Shown: positions 36,586-46,410, counted from the first letter of the stretch. The stretch: 64,000 bases of DNA from Arcanobacterium bovis (GCF_004331995.1 NZ_SJDT01000002.1:62001-126000), one strand, 5' to 3'. Translations and numbers: made by a program. The notes: generated by a model not told the origin, from the sequence alone.

Positions 36586-37716
36586 TTACTTGCAGTTCAT
36601 GGAGTCAGCGAGCATCTTGAAATTCTCTTTCATGACGTCCATATAGTCTTTGCTCTTGTCGCGCTTGGTGGCGGCAGGATCAAGAACCTGAACTTTTGCA
36701 CCTGTTTCATTTGCAACCGAGTTCGCAACCTTCATCTCCTGATCGGAAGTGGTGAAGATGGTGTTGACGTGATCGCGAGAAACGATTTCTTTGATCTGTG
36801 CGATGCGAGCTGGTGATGGCTCAAGGTCTGGATCAAAGGAAGCAATGCCAATTTGCTTGAGGTTGTTCTCTTTTGCCAAGTAACCGTAAGCGAGGTGAGT
36901 TACTACGAAGGAGTGCGTCGTACACTGTTCTTTCGATAGCGTAGCTTTGAAGTCGCTGGCGAGCTTAGTGAGGTCATCGGCAATCTTCTTGGCGTTCTCC
37001 TTGAACTTCTCAGCGTTCTTCGAGTCGAGTTTTGCAAGTTCATCAGCGATCACCGGAGCAGCTTTTGCAAGGCGGTTCGGATCGGTCCAGAAGTGAGGAT
37101 CGTTTACACCGTGATTGTGGCCGTGCTCGTCATGGCCTTCGCCTTCGTGGTCATGACCTTCAGCTTCATGATCGTGCCCCTCAGCCTTGTGATCGTCGTC
37201 GTGCTCGTCGTGACCTTTGGTGTCGTCTTTGTGGTCATCTTTGTGCTCGGCATCGTGGTCATCGTGACCCTTAGCCTCATCTTTGTGATCGTCTGCCTTG
37301 GCCTTAGGATCAACGTTTGGAAGTTCTTCAGAAACCGCAGCAATTTCGGTGCGCGGAAGAAGCGAAACCGACTGCCCGATCTCTAATGACTTCTTGATTT
37401 TTGCTGTTTTGATTGCTTCGTCAATTGATGGAGCCATCGTGGCAAGGTAGATAACGAGGTCAGACTTCTCCATCTTTGCGATCTCTGCAGGTGAGAGCTC
37501 TGCGCCGTGTGCATCAGAGCCAGGGGGTGTGAGGTCATTGACGGCAACGGCGTCACCACCGATCTTCTCAACGAGATAGGTGATCGGGTAGAACGACGTG
37601 CTCACATTGAGCTTGGATGAATCTTTGGAGCTGTCGTTTGATCCAGAGCATCCTGCTAGGGCAAGAGCCGCGGCACCAACGAGCGCCGCGAATTTCAGTG
37701 ATAGTTTTTCCTTCAT
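36586..37716 (-). CDS. znuA: Zinc-binding lipoprotein of the ABC importer
   Basis: Cluster A-I metal-binding protein, 376 residues from the ATG at 37716. The signal peptide ends in the lipobox LAGC, so it is membrane anchored. FYPITYLVEKIGG begins the mature fold. A Zn ligand His lies in GSDAHGAELSP, and others in NDPHFWTDP and VVTHLAYGY. Residues ~143-212 form an exceptionally long loop of His, Asp, Glu and Lys, typical of zinc (not manganese) binders but longer than usual. An ATG at 37731 is possible, but promoter spacing favours 37716. Confidence 0.92.
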   Translation of the reverse strand: MKEKLSLKFAALVGAAALALAGCSGSNDSSKDSSKLNVSTSFYPITYLVEKIGGDAVAVNDLTPPGSDAHGAELSPAEIAKMEKSDLVIYLATMAPSIDEAIKTAKIKKSLEIGQSVSLLPRTEIAAVSEELPNVDPKAKADDHKDEAKGHDDHDAEHKDDHKDDTKGHDEHDDDHKAEGHDHEAEGHDHEGEGHDEHGHNHGVNDPHFWTDPNRLAKAAPVIADELAKLDSKNAEKFKENAKKIADDLTKLASDFKATLSKEQCTTHSFVVTHLAYGYLAKENNLKQIGIASFDPDLEPSPARIAQIKEIVSRDHVNTIFTTSDQEMKVANSVANETGAKVQVLDPAATKRDKSKDYMDVMKENFKMLADSMNCK

Positions 37717-37752
37717 GCAAACTATTCTCATTAGTTTTCATTAAGGAGTCAA
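37717..37752 (-). promoter_or_regulatory. znuA promoter with probable Zur operator
   Basis: On the minus strand TTGACT (37752-37747), a 17-base spacer and GAGAAT (37729-37724) form a promoter. Seven bases separate the -10 from the ATG at 37716, so the transcript may be leaderless. A stretch beginning TAATGAGAAT and ending at the start codon matches about 15 of 21 positions of a Fur/Zur-type palindrome (by eye), consistent with repression by the adjacent Zur. Confidence 0.55.
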
Positions 37753-37946
37753 GTGTAGAGTGTGTGATATTGCACTATTCTTTGGGAAATGTGTGAGCGC
37801 GTTTCGTAGCCGCAACAATACTTACGTACAATCAAACGCAGGAGCGCACGATCGTTGAAGCGATAATTTGGCGATTTAACTGCGTTAATACGTTCAGCTG
37901 CCGGATTCGGTGCTTGGACACTGCCACAGCCAGTGGTAGAAAATCA

Positions 37947-37965
37947 CCACATCATCCAGATGTGG
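37947..37965 (+). other. Hairpin in glyS leader
   Basis: CCACATC and GATGTGG form a 7-bp stem with a 5-base loop six bases before the glyS ribosome binding site. A second small stem (CACTG/CAGTG) lies just upstream. No T-box consensus is visible. The remaining 37753-37946 region shows nothing else recognisable. Confidence 0.35.
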
Positions 37966-37986
37966 ACTCAACAAGGAGTGTATTTC

Positions 37987-39381
37987 ATGGCAAAACCAGC
38001 GCCATCACGGTTGGATAACGTAATTTCGCTTGCAAAGCGTCGTGGCTTCGTATTTCCTGCGGGCGAGATTTACGGCGGAACTCGATCCGCATGGGACTAT
38101 GGCCCACTCGGCGTCGAACTCAAAGAAAACATTAAGCGCCAATGGTGGAAAGCAAACGTTACTGCTCGCGAGGACGTCGTCGGCCTCGATTCCTCGATCA
38201 TTTTACCGCGTGAGGTATGGGTTGCTTCTGGCCACGTGGCCACATTCTCAGATCCTTTGGTTGAATGTACCAGTTGCCACAAGCGCTTGCGTGAAGATCA
38301 GTTGATCGAAGAATACGCAGCAAAGAAGGGCATTTCGGAAGAAGAAGTGTCGATGGCGGACGTCCCATGCCCAAACTGTGGCAATCGCGGAACGTGGACT
38401 GAGTCTAAGCCATTCTCCGGCTTGCTCAAGACCTTCCTCGGCCCGGTAGACGACGAGTCTGGCCTGCATTACCTGCGTCCAGAAACGGCACAGGGTATTT
38501 TCGTCAACTTCAATAACGTGCTTACCACCGCCCGTCGTAAGCCACCATTTGGCATTGGTCAGGTTGGAAAGTCCTTCCGTAACGAGATCACGCCCGGAAA
38601 CTTCATCTTCCGTACCCGCGAATTTGAGCAGATGGAGCTGGAGTTCTTCGTCAAGCCAGGGGAGGATGAGCAGTGGCATCAGTCTTGGATCGACGCTCGT
38701 CTTGACTGGTACAAGGACTTGGGTGTGAATCCAGACAATCTGCGCCTTTACGAGCACCCACAGGCAAAGCTCTCCCATTACTCGAAGCGCACGGTAGATA
38801 TCGAGTACCGCTTCGGTTTCCAGGGTAGTGAGTGGGGAGAACTCGAGGGCATCGCCAACCGCACCGATTTTGATCTTTCCTCCCACTCTGAGGCTTCCGG
38901 TAAGAAGCTCGAATACTTCGATCAAGCCACGGGCGAGCGTTACACTCCGTATGTGATTGAGCCGTCGGCAGGTTTGACCCGCTCAATGATGGCGTTCTTG
39001 GTCGAGGCTTACACCGAAGATGAGGCACCAAATACCAAGGGTGGCGTGGACAAGCGCATCGTATTGAAGCTGGATCCACGTTTGGCACCGGTTAAGGCTG
39101 CCGTCTTGCCACTCTCGCGTTCGGAACAGCTCTCACCGTTGGCACGTGAAATTGCAGCTAAGTTGCGTCGTAACTGGAATATCGATTTCGACGACGCCGG
39201 TGCGGTTGGCCGCCGTTACCGCCGTCAGGACGAAATCGGAACTCCGTACTGCATTACGGTTGATTTCGACTCGCTTGAGGACGACGCCGTTACCGTGCGT
39301 GATCGCGATACGATGGCACAGATTCGTATTCCGATTGCCGAAGTTGAGCAGTTCCTCGCAGGAAAGCTTATCGGCGCCTAA
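37987..39381 (+). CDS. glyS: Glycyl-tRNA synthetase (single-chain type)
   Basis: Class II synthetase charging tRNA-Gly; the 464-residue length fits the homodimeric form. Motifs: [20 protein letters not shown] near the N-terminus, the zinc-like CTSCHKR...[10 protein letters not shown] insertion, [33 protein letters not shown] (motif 2) and [11 protein letters not shown] (motif 3). AAGGAG nine bases before the ATG at 37987 fixes the start; the frame is open upstream but without a binding site. Confidence 0.95.
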   Translation: MAKPAPSRLDNVISLAKRRGFVFPAGEIYGGTRSAWDYGPLGVELKENIKRQWWKANVTAREDVVGLDSSIILPREVWVASGHVATFSDPLVECTSCHKRLREDQLIEEYAAKKGISEEEVSMADVPCPNCGNRGTWTESKPFSGLLKTFLGPVDDESGLHYLRPETAQGIFVNFNNVLTTARRKPPFGIGQVGKSFRNEITPGNFIFRTREFEQMELEFFVKPGEDEQWHQSWIDARLDWYKDLGVNPDNLRLYEHPQAKLSHYSKRTVDIEYRFGFQGSEWGELEGIANRTDFDLSSHSEASGKKLEYFDQATGERYTPYVIEPSAGLTRSMMAFLVEAYTEDEAPNTKGGVDKRIVLKLDPRLAPVKAAVLPLSRSEQLSPLAREIAAKLRRNWNIDFDDAGAVGRRYRRQDEIGTPYCITVDFDSLEDDAVTVRDRDTMAQIRIPIAEVEQFLAGKLIGA

Positions 39382-39395
39382 GGCAAGGATAATTT

Positions 39396-40751
39396 GTGAA
39401 GTTCTTCAAGAATGCGGAGGGTGCGGACGGCAACGAACGCGCCCTCCCGCGCTCTGTTGACCAGATTCCTTACGGAGCCGATAGTGCTCACGAGTTGCCG
39501 ATGGCAGAGCATACGCATGCCCATTCGCATTCCCATTCTCACTCGGCACCGCTTAATCTTGATCCTGAGAAGCGAAAAAAAGTTGTGCGCATCCTCAGTG
39601 TCATCATCGTGCCGCTCGCGATACTCACGGTTATCGCGATGATCATTTTGTGGCCTTCAGCTAAGGAATCTCGAGTTGGCACCCACCCGCTCAACGCGCC
39701 TGGTACATCGAAGGTCGTGGGCGAAATTTCGGTTATAGGTGCCAGTGACGTAAACGGTCAAACACCGGTGAAAATGAAAGTTGATGGGGTAGAAGTGCCT
39801 ATCAGCGTGCCATTTGAAATCGTCAAGAACGGATTGCGAGTGGGGGATGAAGTCGAAGCACTTTTTACTCCTCAGTCGATCGACACCGGCATCGCTTATA
39901 TTTTCGTAGACTTCCATCGCAGCACTCCTTTGTTGCTTATTGCCGTTGTATATGTGCTGGTAGTAGCACTTGTTGCGCGTGGCAAGGGTCTTGCTGCTCT
40001 CGTCGGTTTGGCCGCCTCCCTCGCTGTGGTGGTTTTGTTTTTGCTACCCGCCCTTATGGCTGGCAAGCCAGCATTTTTGGTGGTGGCGGTGGGTTCAGCT
40101 GCAATGATGTTTGCGTCGATATATTTCGCACATGGTATTTCGATTAGAACGACGACGGCGGTGCTGGGCACTTTTGCTGGCCTTATGATCACGGCCTTTG
40201 CTGCGGTGCTTTCAATTGGCACAACGAAACTGACTGGCACATACAGTGACGCAGCTATTTCGCTAACTGGCTACCTGCCAGATGTTTCTATGCAGCAGAT
40301 ATTGTTGGCAGGAATGGTGCTTGCCGGTTTGGGTGCTCTGAACGACGTTACAATCACCCAGGTATCTACGGTGTGGGAGTTGCACGCCGCCAATCCGACG
40401 GCGAGCCGCCAACAGTTAGTGCGGCAAGGGATGATCGTCGGCCGTGACCATATCGCCTCAACGGTATATACCTTGGCATTTGCCTATGTTGGTACTGCGT
40501 TGCCATTGCTCATGGCTGCTGCATTGATTGATCGCGGATTTCTTGACTTCTTCGTGATTGGTGAGGTGGCAGAAGAAATCATTCGCACGCTCGTCGCCTC
40601 AATTGGACTCGTTCTCGCCATTCCAATGACCACCGCGATTGCGGCGGTGCTCGCTCCCGTGTCGCCAAGTAAGGAAAAACATTCGTCTGTTACTGCGAAG
40701 GCAACGGGCAAGTCCAAAGGTAAACATGTGTCCACAAAGGAAGGCTCCTAG
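39396..40751 (+). CDS. YibE/F-like membrane protein with His-rich N-terminus
   Basis: This 451-residue polytopic protein has a cytoplasmic N-terminus of about 60 residues carrying a HTHAHSHSHSHS metal-binding-like run. Next comes one transmembrane helix, an extracytoplasmic region of ~120 residues, and about seven more helices including DVSMQQILLAGMVLAGLGALNDVTI, the conserved YibE/F stretch. Function is unknown. The His run and proximity to the zinc module suggest, but do not prove, a metal link. The start is GTG after AAGGA. Confidence 0.82.
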   Translation: MKFFKNAEGADGNERALPRSVDQIPYGADSAHELPMAEHTHAHSHSHSHSAPLNLDPEKRKKVVRILSVIIVPLAILTVIAMIILWPSAKESRVGTHPLNAPGTSKVVGEISVIGASDVNGQTPVKMKVDGVEVPISVPFEIVKNGLRVGDEVEALFTPQSIDTGIAYIFVDFHRSTPLLLIAVVYVLVVALVARGKGLAALVGLAASLAVVVLFLLPALMAGKPAFLVVAVGSAAMMFASIYFAHGISIRTTTAVLGTFAGLMITAFAAVLSIGTTKLTGTYSDAAISLTGYLPDVSMQQILLAGMVLAGLGALNDVTITQVSTVWELHAANPTASRQQLVRQGMIVGRDHIASTVYTLAFAYVGTALPLLMAAALIDRGFLDFFVIGEVAEEIIRTLVASIGLVLAIPMTTAIAAVLAPVSPSKEKHSSVTAKATGKSKGKHVSTKEGS

Positions 40752-41962
40752 TGATAAATATTGGAGCAGTCTCGCTCGGAACCCCCATGATGCTTTCGCC
40801 GATGGCAGGAGTTACTAATCCGCCTTTTCGCCAGATCTGCCGTGAATTTGGGCAGCAGGGCGCCGAAATTGCTGGTTATGAAGCCCGCAGTGGCCGAACC
40901 GTTGGAAACCTTGCCCCTGCTGGGCTCTATATATGCGAGATGATCACCACTCGCGCATTGGTAGAACGAATCCCTGAAACGCTCAATATGGTCAAGCCTG
41001 ATGAGGGGGATCCAGTTCGCTCCGTGCAACTTTATGGAGTTCAACCAGCAACGACTGCCGCAGCTGTCAAGATACTGGTTGAAGAAGAACTTGCCGATCA
41101 TATTGACCTCAATTTCGGTTGCCCCGTTCCGAAAGTGACTCGCAAGGGTGGCGGATCAGCCTTGCCGTGGAAACACGACCTCTATGAAGACGTGGTGAAA
41201 TCAGCTGTGCGAGCTGCACAAACGGCATCGCGTGGACGAACGCATGAGGTTCCAGTAACGGCTAAATTCCGTATCGGTATCGACGCCGATCACGAGACTT
41301 TCCGTGATGTGGCGCGTATTTCGCGCAGCGCGGGAATTAGTGGGCTTACCTTGCATGCGAGAACCACAGAGCAGCATTATGCGGGGCAAGCTGATTGGGA
41401 GAAAATTGCAATTCTCAAAGAGATTTCCGATTTGCCGGTTTTTGGCAACGGTGATGTTTTTGAAGCAGAGGACGCAAACCGGATGATGGCACAAACGGGT
41501 TGCGACGGCGTCGTCATCGGGCGTGGGTGTCAGGGCAGGCCGTGGATTTTCTACGATCTTGCTGCCCATTTGCACGGCAGTGAGGCGCGATACCGACCCA
41601 CTTTGCGTGAAGTCGCCCAAGTTATCCTGCGTCATGCCCAGTTATCAGTCGAGCATTTTAACGATGAACACCGCGCTTTGCGCGAGATGCGAAAGCATAT
41701 GAGCTGGTACATGCGAGGCTTCGCAGTGGGCGGGGAAATACGCCATCAGCTCGGCCTTGTATCTACGCTTGCTGAGTTGGAAGAACGGCTCAATTCCTTG
41801 GATCTTGATCAGGAGTATCCACAGGCAGCGAGCGGGCAACGGGGGCGTGCTGGCAATCCAAAGCGGCCGCATTTGCCCGAGTTTTGGCTCGAAAGCCACC
41901 TGCTTAATAGTGCCCAGCAAGCCAAGATTCATGAAGCCGAAATTGGGATTTCTGGCGGTTAA
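40751..41962 (+). CDS. dusB: tRNA-dihydrouridine synthase
   Basis: FMN enzyme reducing uridines in the tRNA D-loop, 403 residues. MMLSPMAGVTNPPFR opens the TIM barrel, HIDLNFGCPVPKVTRKGGGSAL contains the catalytic cysteine, LTLHARTTEQHYAG and VIGRGCQGRPWIF complete the signature. An insertion of about 20 residues after FRQICREFG is also seen in other actinobacterial DusB proteins. GTG start, overlapping the previous stop by one base. Confidence 0.92.
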   Translation: MINIGAVSLGTPMMLSPMAGVTNPPFRQICREFGQQGAEIAGYEARSGRTVGNLAPAGLYICEMITTRALVERIPETLNMVKPDEGDPVRSVQLYGVQPATTAAAVKILVEEELADHIDLNFGCPVPKVTRKGGGSALPWKHDLYEDVVKSAVRAAQTASRGRTHEVPVTAKFRIGIDADHETFRDVARISRSAGISGLTLHARTTEQHYAGQADWEKIAILKEISDLPVFGNGDVFEAEDANRMMAQTGCDGVVIGRGCQGRPWIFYDLAAHLHGSEARYRPTLREVAQVILRHAQLSVEHFNDEHRALREMRKHMSWYMRGFAVGGEIRHQLGLVSTLAELEERLNSLDLDQEYPQAASGQRGRAGNPKRPHLPEFWLESHLLNSAQQAKIHEAEIGISGG

Positions 41963-42040
41963 TACAGCTCCAAAACTGTGACTTTGGCGCATTCTTCGTA
42001 TATGTATGTGCGTTGAGTGCCACTTCGAGCACAAAATCGC

Positions 42041-42053
42041 TATCGTTGATACT
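42041..42053 (+). promoter_or_regulatory. -10-like element before the likely dgt start
   Basis: TATCGT is followed by seven bases and the GTG at 42054. There is no ribosome binding site before either candidate start of dgt. Confidence 0.35.
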
Positions 42054-43322
42054 GTGCAGACGCAGTATGAATCCCAAGATATTGAGCGGTGGGTACCTGA
42101 GCCACCCAAGAACAATACCCGTACCGATTTCGAACGGGATCGGGCGCGCGTCTTGCACTCCTCTGCTTTGCGGCGTCTCGGCGCAAAAACCCAGGTGCTA
42201 GGGCCAGAGTCAGATGATTTTATCCGCACTCGACTCACACATTCGCTCGAAGTCGCACAAGTAGGCCGTTCGCTGGCGAAGATTCTCGGCTGCGATCCAG
42301 ATATTGTGGAAACCGCTTGCCTGTGCCACGATATCGGACACCCACCATTTGGTCACAACGGAGAACGCGCACTCAACGAGCTGCTATCAGATATTGGCGG
42401 ATTCGAAGGCAACGCCCAAACGCTACGGGTACTTAGCCGTCTCGAGCCGAAACGTTTTCATTCTGACGGGCGCTCAGCTGGTCTTAACCTCACCCGCGCT
42501 ACTGTGGACGCTACAATCAAATACCCATGGGCGCAAGGTGAGGGACCGGCGTCGAAAGCGAATAAATTCGGCGCGTACGACGACGATCTCGATGTCTTCC
42601 ATTGGGCGCACGGCGAACACGGTTGGGAGCGTTGCGTAGAAGCACAGATCATGGATCTCTCGGACGATATCGCCTATTCCGTACACGATCTGGAAGACGC
42701 CGTTGTACACAGTACCGCCAATACCTCGCGTTTTGTGCGTCGTCCTTTGGCAATGGCAAATATGATGGCAGAACGCGAAGCAATCTTCGAATCGACTATG
42801 GAATGGTATCGTCCCAGCTTGTCGGTTGATGATTTGGCACAAGCATTTGAGCGAATTACAAAAATGGACTCGTGGCCGCGCGAGTTCTGTGGTTCTTTGC
42901 GCGATTTGGCAATGCTCAAGGATCTTACGTCTGATTTGATCGGGCGGTTTGTGCGCGATGTTGCTCAAGCCACCTTGGCTGAGCACGGTACCGAGCCGCT
43001 TCTTCGCTATAACGCACACGTGGTTGTTCCTGAAGAGACCAAGGCTGAGATTTTGCTGCTCAAAGGCATTGCGGTGTACTACGTGATGCAACCGCGCGAG
43101 CATGAGCCGGTTTATTATGAGCAGCGCACTGTGCTCTTTGACCTTATGGACGCGATTAGCGAATCTCCTCGCGAGCGGCTCGAATCGGTATTTTTAGGAT
43201 TTTGGGATTCTGCCTCCACCGACGCTGAACGTCGGCGCGTTATCGCAGATCAGATCGCTTCATTGACCGATCAATCGGCCCGCCAATGGCATGCGCAATT
43301 ATGTGGAATGCTGCGCAATTAA
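42054..43322 (+). CDS. dgt: Deoxyguanosinetriphosphate triphosphohydrolase-like protein
   Basis: HD-domain dNTPase of about 422 residues. RVLHSSALRRLGAKTQV and TRLTHSLEVAQVG supply the first His, CLCHDIGHPPFGHNGE the HD pair, and IMDLSDDIAYSVHDLED the distal Asp, so the metal site is complete. It releases triphosphate from dNTPs. The start is uncertain: ATG 42006 gives 16 extra residues unlike the family, while GTG 42054 starts near the conserved ERWVPEPP. Gene order dgt-dnaG is conserved in actinobacteria. Confidence 0.9.
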   Translation: MQTQYESQDIERWVPEPPKNNTRTDFERDRARVLHSSALRRLGAKTQVLGPESDDFIRTRLTHSLEVAQVGRSLAKILGCDPDIVETACLCHDIGHPPFGHNGERALNELLSDIGGFEGNAQTLRVLSRLEPKRFHSDGRSAGLNLTRATVDATIKYPWAQGEGPASKANKFGAYDDDLDVFHWAHGEHGWERCVEAQIMDLSDDIAYSVHDLEDAVVHSTANTSRFVRRPLAMANMMAEREAIFESTMEWYRPSLSVDDLAQAFERITKMDSWPREFCGSLRDLAMLKDLTSDLIGRFVRDVAQATLAEHGTEPLLRYNAHVVVPEETKAEILLLKGIAVYYVMQPREHEPVYYEQRTVLFDLMDAISESPRERLESVFLGFWDSASTDAERRRVIADQIASLTDQSARQWHAQLCGMLRN

Positions 43323-43337
43323 GCGGAGCGGTTTCGG

Positions 43338-43349
43338 TAGAATACAGCT
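43338..43349 (+). promoter_or_regulatory. -10 element of probable leaderless dnaG promoter
   Basis: TAGAAT is followed by six bases (ACAGCT) and the dnaG ATG. No ribosome binding site lies within the usual distance. Confidence 0.55.
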
Positions 43350-45350
43350 ATGGCAGGACTCATTAAGCGCGAGATCATCGACGAAGTGCGCGAACGCACG
43401 CGCATTGAAGATGTGATTTCAGAGTACATCACGCTCAAATCTGCTGGTACTGGTTCGCTTAAAGGTCTGTGCCCTTTTCATGATGAAAAGACTCCATCGT
43501 TCAATGTGCGCCCGCATGTGGGGCGTTGGCATTGCTTCGGCTGCGGTGAAGGCGGCGATGCCATTTCTTTTGTTGAGAAGATAGAGCATATCTCCTTCGT
43601 TGAATCGGTGGAAATGCTCGCGCGTAAGGCTGGAATCCACGTTGAGTATGAAGAGGACTCTTCGCAGCGAGATCGCCATCGTGGTGAGCCAACGCGCTCG
43701 CGATTAGTAGACGCGCATCGAGTAGCGCAGGAGTTTTATTCGCGTCAGCTGTTGACGCCGGAGGGCAAGGCAGCGAAAGAAATGCTCTACGAGCGTGGTT
43801 TCGACGACGCCGTAATTGCGTCCTATCGCATTGGCTATTCTCCCAATAGCTGGGATTCGCTGTTGAAAGAGCTGCGCAAGCGCGGCTTCACTGAGAAGGA
43901 GATTCTCGCTTCTGGCCTTGCCACCCAAGGTACACGCGGCGTTTATGATCGTTTTCGTGGCAGAGTGATGTGGCCGATTCACTCAATTACTGGTGATCCG
44001 ATCGGTTTCGGAGCTCGCAAAATGAATAATGACGACGACGGTCCTAAGTACCTGAACACGCCTGAGACGAGCATTTACAAGAAATCGCAGGTGCTTTATG
44101 GCCTTGATCGCGCGAAAAAGGCGATTTCTACCGATCGAAAAATTGTGGTGGTTGAGGGGTACACCGATGTGATGGCAGCGCATCTGGCTGGTATTCCGCA
44201 TGCCGTGGCGACGTGCGGTACTGCGTTCGGACATGAACATGTGAAGATCGCGCGGCGTTTGTTACGCGATACTCAAGGCCCGAGTGCTGGAGTAATGCTC
44301 CATACTGGGCAAAGTTATGGCGGCGAAGTTATCTTCACGTTTGACGGTGATGCGGCGGGACAAAAAGCTGCTATTCGCGCATTTCAAGAAGATCAAAACT
44401 TTGGCGCACAGACTTTCGTGGCGATTTCTCCAGGTGGCTTAGACCCATGTGATGTACGGATGAAATATGGCGATGCGGCTGTGCGTGAAATCGTGGCATC
44501 GCGCGAGCCACTGTTCGCATTTGTGATTCGTTCCTTGCTTAAGGATATTTCCTTGCATACTGCCGAAGGACGCGCCGCGGGATTGCGCAGTGCTGCGCCA
44601 ATTGTGGCATCGATCAAAGACCGCGTATTGCGTAGTGAATACACTCGTGAGCTAGCTGGCTGGCTAGGCATGGACGAAAACTCCGTTCGCTTGTCGGTTG
44701 ACGAAGCACAAAAGCTTCTTCGGGGTGTAACGCCTGCGATTTCCCAGTTTGCTTCTTCTGATGTACGAGATGTGCAAGAAACTTCACCAGATTCCGAAAA
44801 GAATACGCCGATATTGAAAGATAAAGAGCTTATCAAAGATCCGGTAGAAAAAGTCGAACGCGCTGCTCTCGAAATCGCTGTACAGCTACCGCGGATGGCA
44901 ATGGAAGCAAATATTCAAAGTTTGCCGAGTCAGTCGTTTGTTTTTCCGTTGCACCGAGCTATTTTTGAACGCATTAGTGAAATTGGTGGCGTGCAGCGGT
45001 ATCACGATTATGTTGAGCAACTGCTGGCGCAAGGAATCGGGCAAGTTGATGCAGAAGCCCGCGGATGCGCGTGGTATGTGAATACACTTATGGACGGTGC
45101 TGATCCCCAAGTATATCGGGCAATAGCGCAACTTTCCGTTGAGCCTATCGCTGAAGAACGTGCATCGGATATGTGGCGCTATGTGCGCGGCGTGATGATG
45201 TCGCTGGTGCGGCACGGTTTCATGCGCCAAATTGCAGACGTACGTAGCGAGATGCAGCGATGTGATGATTCCACCCAGCAGGCTGCATTATTTCAACGCC
45301 TCATTGAACTCGAGAATCAGCGCCGTCTTTTCGACGAAACCGATACCTGA
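43350..45350 (+). CDS. dnaG: DNA primase
   Basis: Makes RNA primers for the replisome, 666 residues. The N-terminal zinc ribbon is CPFHDEKTPSF...WHCFGCGEGGD. The RNA polymerase core and TOPRIM domain show VVEGYTDVMAA and FTFDGDAAGQKA. The C-terminal third, ending FQRLIELENQRRLF, should bind the DnaB helicase. It follows dgt by 27 bases but seems to have its own promoter. It converges on the DUF6457 gene with only three bases between the stop codons. Confidence 0.95.
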   Translation: MAGLIKREIIDEVRERTRIEDVISEYITLKSAGTGSLKGLCPFHDEKTPSFNVRPHVGRWHCFGCGEGGDAISFVEKIEHISFVESVEMLARKAGIHVEYEEDSSQRDRHRGEPTRSRLVDAHRVAQEFYSRQLLTPEGKAAKEMLYERGFDDAVIASYRIGYSPNSWDSLLKELRKRGFTEKEILASGLATQGTRGVYDRFRGRVMWPIHSITGDPIGFGARKMNNDDDGPKYLNTPETSIYKKSQVLYGLDRAKKAISTDRKIVVVEGYTDVMAAHLAGIPHAVATCGTAFGHEHVKIARRLLRDTQGPSAGVMLHTGQSYGGEVIFTFDGDAAGQKAAIRAFQEDQNFGAQTFVAISPGGLDPCDVRMKYGDAAVREIVASREPLFAFVIRSLLKDISLHTAEGRAAGLRSAAPIVASIKDRVLRSEYTRELAGWLGMDENSVRLSVDEAQKLLRGVTPAISQFASSDVRDVQETSPDSEKNTPILKDKELIKDPVEKVERAALEIAVQLPRMAMEANIQSLPSQSFVFPLHRAIFERISEIGGVQRYHDYVEQLLAQGIGQVDAEARGCAWYVNTLMDGADPQVYRAIAQLSVEPIAEERASDMWRYVRGVMMSLVRHGFMRQIADVRSEMQRCDDSTQQAALFQRLIELENQRRLFDETDT

Positions 45351-45353
45351 GAT

Positions 45354-45623
45354 TTATTGGCTCTCGTATTTTTCAGCTAGCTTCTGAATCGACTCGATAA
45401 TATCGAGCGGATCTTTGCTTGGCTGCGATCCTGCCAAGTAACCCAGCAAATATGCTGTGAGCGGTGCGCCTGGGCGGGATGGGCCGTGAGCCACAGTGGA
45501 GATTAGCTTGAGCAGATCTTTCTGAACTGGGGCAAGGGTACCTTTAAGTCCAAGTTCATTTTCAACTTCGGCAATCCAGAGGCGAAGTTTTTCCATCTTT
45601 TGCGGATCGTCATGATGTGCCAT
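45354..45623 (-). CDS. DUF6457-like small protein
   Basis: This 89-residue protein has the pattern MEKLRLWIAEVENELGL...KLISTVAHGPSRPGAPLTAYLLGYLAG, matching DUF6457 domains that also occur fused to molybdenum-cofactor guanylyltransferases. Function is unknown. It is the last gene of the tat operon and overlaps tatC by 14 bases. A molybdoenzyme/Tat connection is possible because many Tat substrates carry molybdenum cofactor. ATG 45623 is preferred over an upstream start at 45683 inside tatC. Confidence 0.7.
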   Translation of the reverse strand: MAHHDDPQKMEKLRLWIAEVENELGLKGTLAPVQKDLLKLISTVAHGPSRPGAPLTAYLLGYLAGSQPSKDPLDIIESIQKLAEKYESQ

Positions 45624-46410
45624 GAGAGCGTGTCCTTTCAATAGTTTGATTAGTTGCGCTACGTTTAGCAATACTACGTTCATGCAGAGCCGAGATACCG
45701 ATGGCGAGAAGATAAAGCACGATCAGCACAGCCGCTTGAATGGTCATTGGCCACGGCGAGGGGAGTGGATTAGCAATCGCAGCGAAAGTAAAAGCAATCA
45801 CCACTGCCCACCGCCATGCTTTGAGCATATTTCGCGAGCTGAGCAGCCCAAGGAAGTTGAGAACCACGAGAATCTCTGGAATGAGGAATGAGAGTCCAAA
45901 GGCGAGCACAAGCCGAGTATAGAAGGAGATATATGAATCTGCACGTAGCAGTGTTAAGGCCTCGGGTGGGGTAAAAGATGCAAGTATTTCCACTGCTCGT
46001 GGAATCATTAAGATTGCACTTGCGGCGCCCGCCGCAAACAAAATCACTCCAATAAAACCAAAGGCGAGTAGATTACGGCGTTCTTTTTTACGCAGACCAG
46101 GTGAGATAAACGCAAACATTTGGTACACCCACCACGGGCTGGCCAAAATTGTGCCGATCCAAAACGACATCCGCAGTTTGAGGTCGAAAGCTGCACCGAT
46201 CGTCTGGAAATTGAGGCGAGCGCTTTCGGCGTCGATCTCCTTTAGCGGAGCTTGGATCCACACTAAAACTGGATCATACAAATACCACCCTGCGATTGCT
46301 GCGAGACAAATCCCAGCGATAGAAAGCAGGAGGCGTTTGCGTAACTCCTGAAAATGTTCGCGAATTGGCATAACACCTTCAGGATTTGAACGTTTGCGCA
46401 CGGTCACCAT
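45610..46410 (-). CDS. tatC: Sec-independent protein translocase TatC
   Basis: This 266-residue integral membrane receptor recognises twin-arginine signal peptides. It has six hydrophobic helices. Conserved parts are MPIREHFQELRKRLLLS at the N-terminus, FWIGTILASPWWVYQMFAFISPGL, and FGLSFLIPEILVVLNFLGLLS. It follows tatA by 20 bases. Confidence 0.93.
   Translation of the reverse strand: MVTVRKRSNPEGVMPIREHFQELRKRLLLSIAGICLAAIAGWYLYDPVLVWIQAPLKEIDAESARLNFQTIGAAFDLKLRMSFWIGTILASPWWVYQMFAFISPGLRKKERRNLLAFGFIGVILFAAGAASAILMIPRAVEILASFTPPEALTLLRADSYISFYTRLVLAFGLSFLIPEILVVLNFLGLLSSRNMLKAWRWAVVIAFTFAAIANPLPSPWPMTIQAAVLIVLYLLAIGISALHERSIAKRSATNQTIERTRSHGTS

Noticed and set aside
37093-37386. Plus-strand frame encoding a very hydrophobic protein
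   Set aside because: It is the antisense of the His/Asp-rich loop codons of znuA; complementary GAC/CAC/GAG codons give artificial Val/Leu runs.
37732-37986. T-box riboswitch upstream of glyS
   Set aside because: The conserved T-box bulge sequence and following terminator are not present; only two small hairpins are seen.
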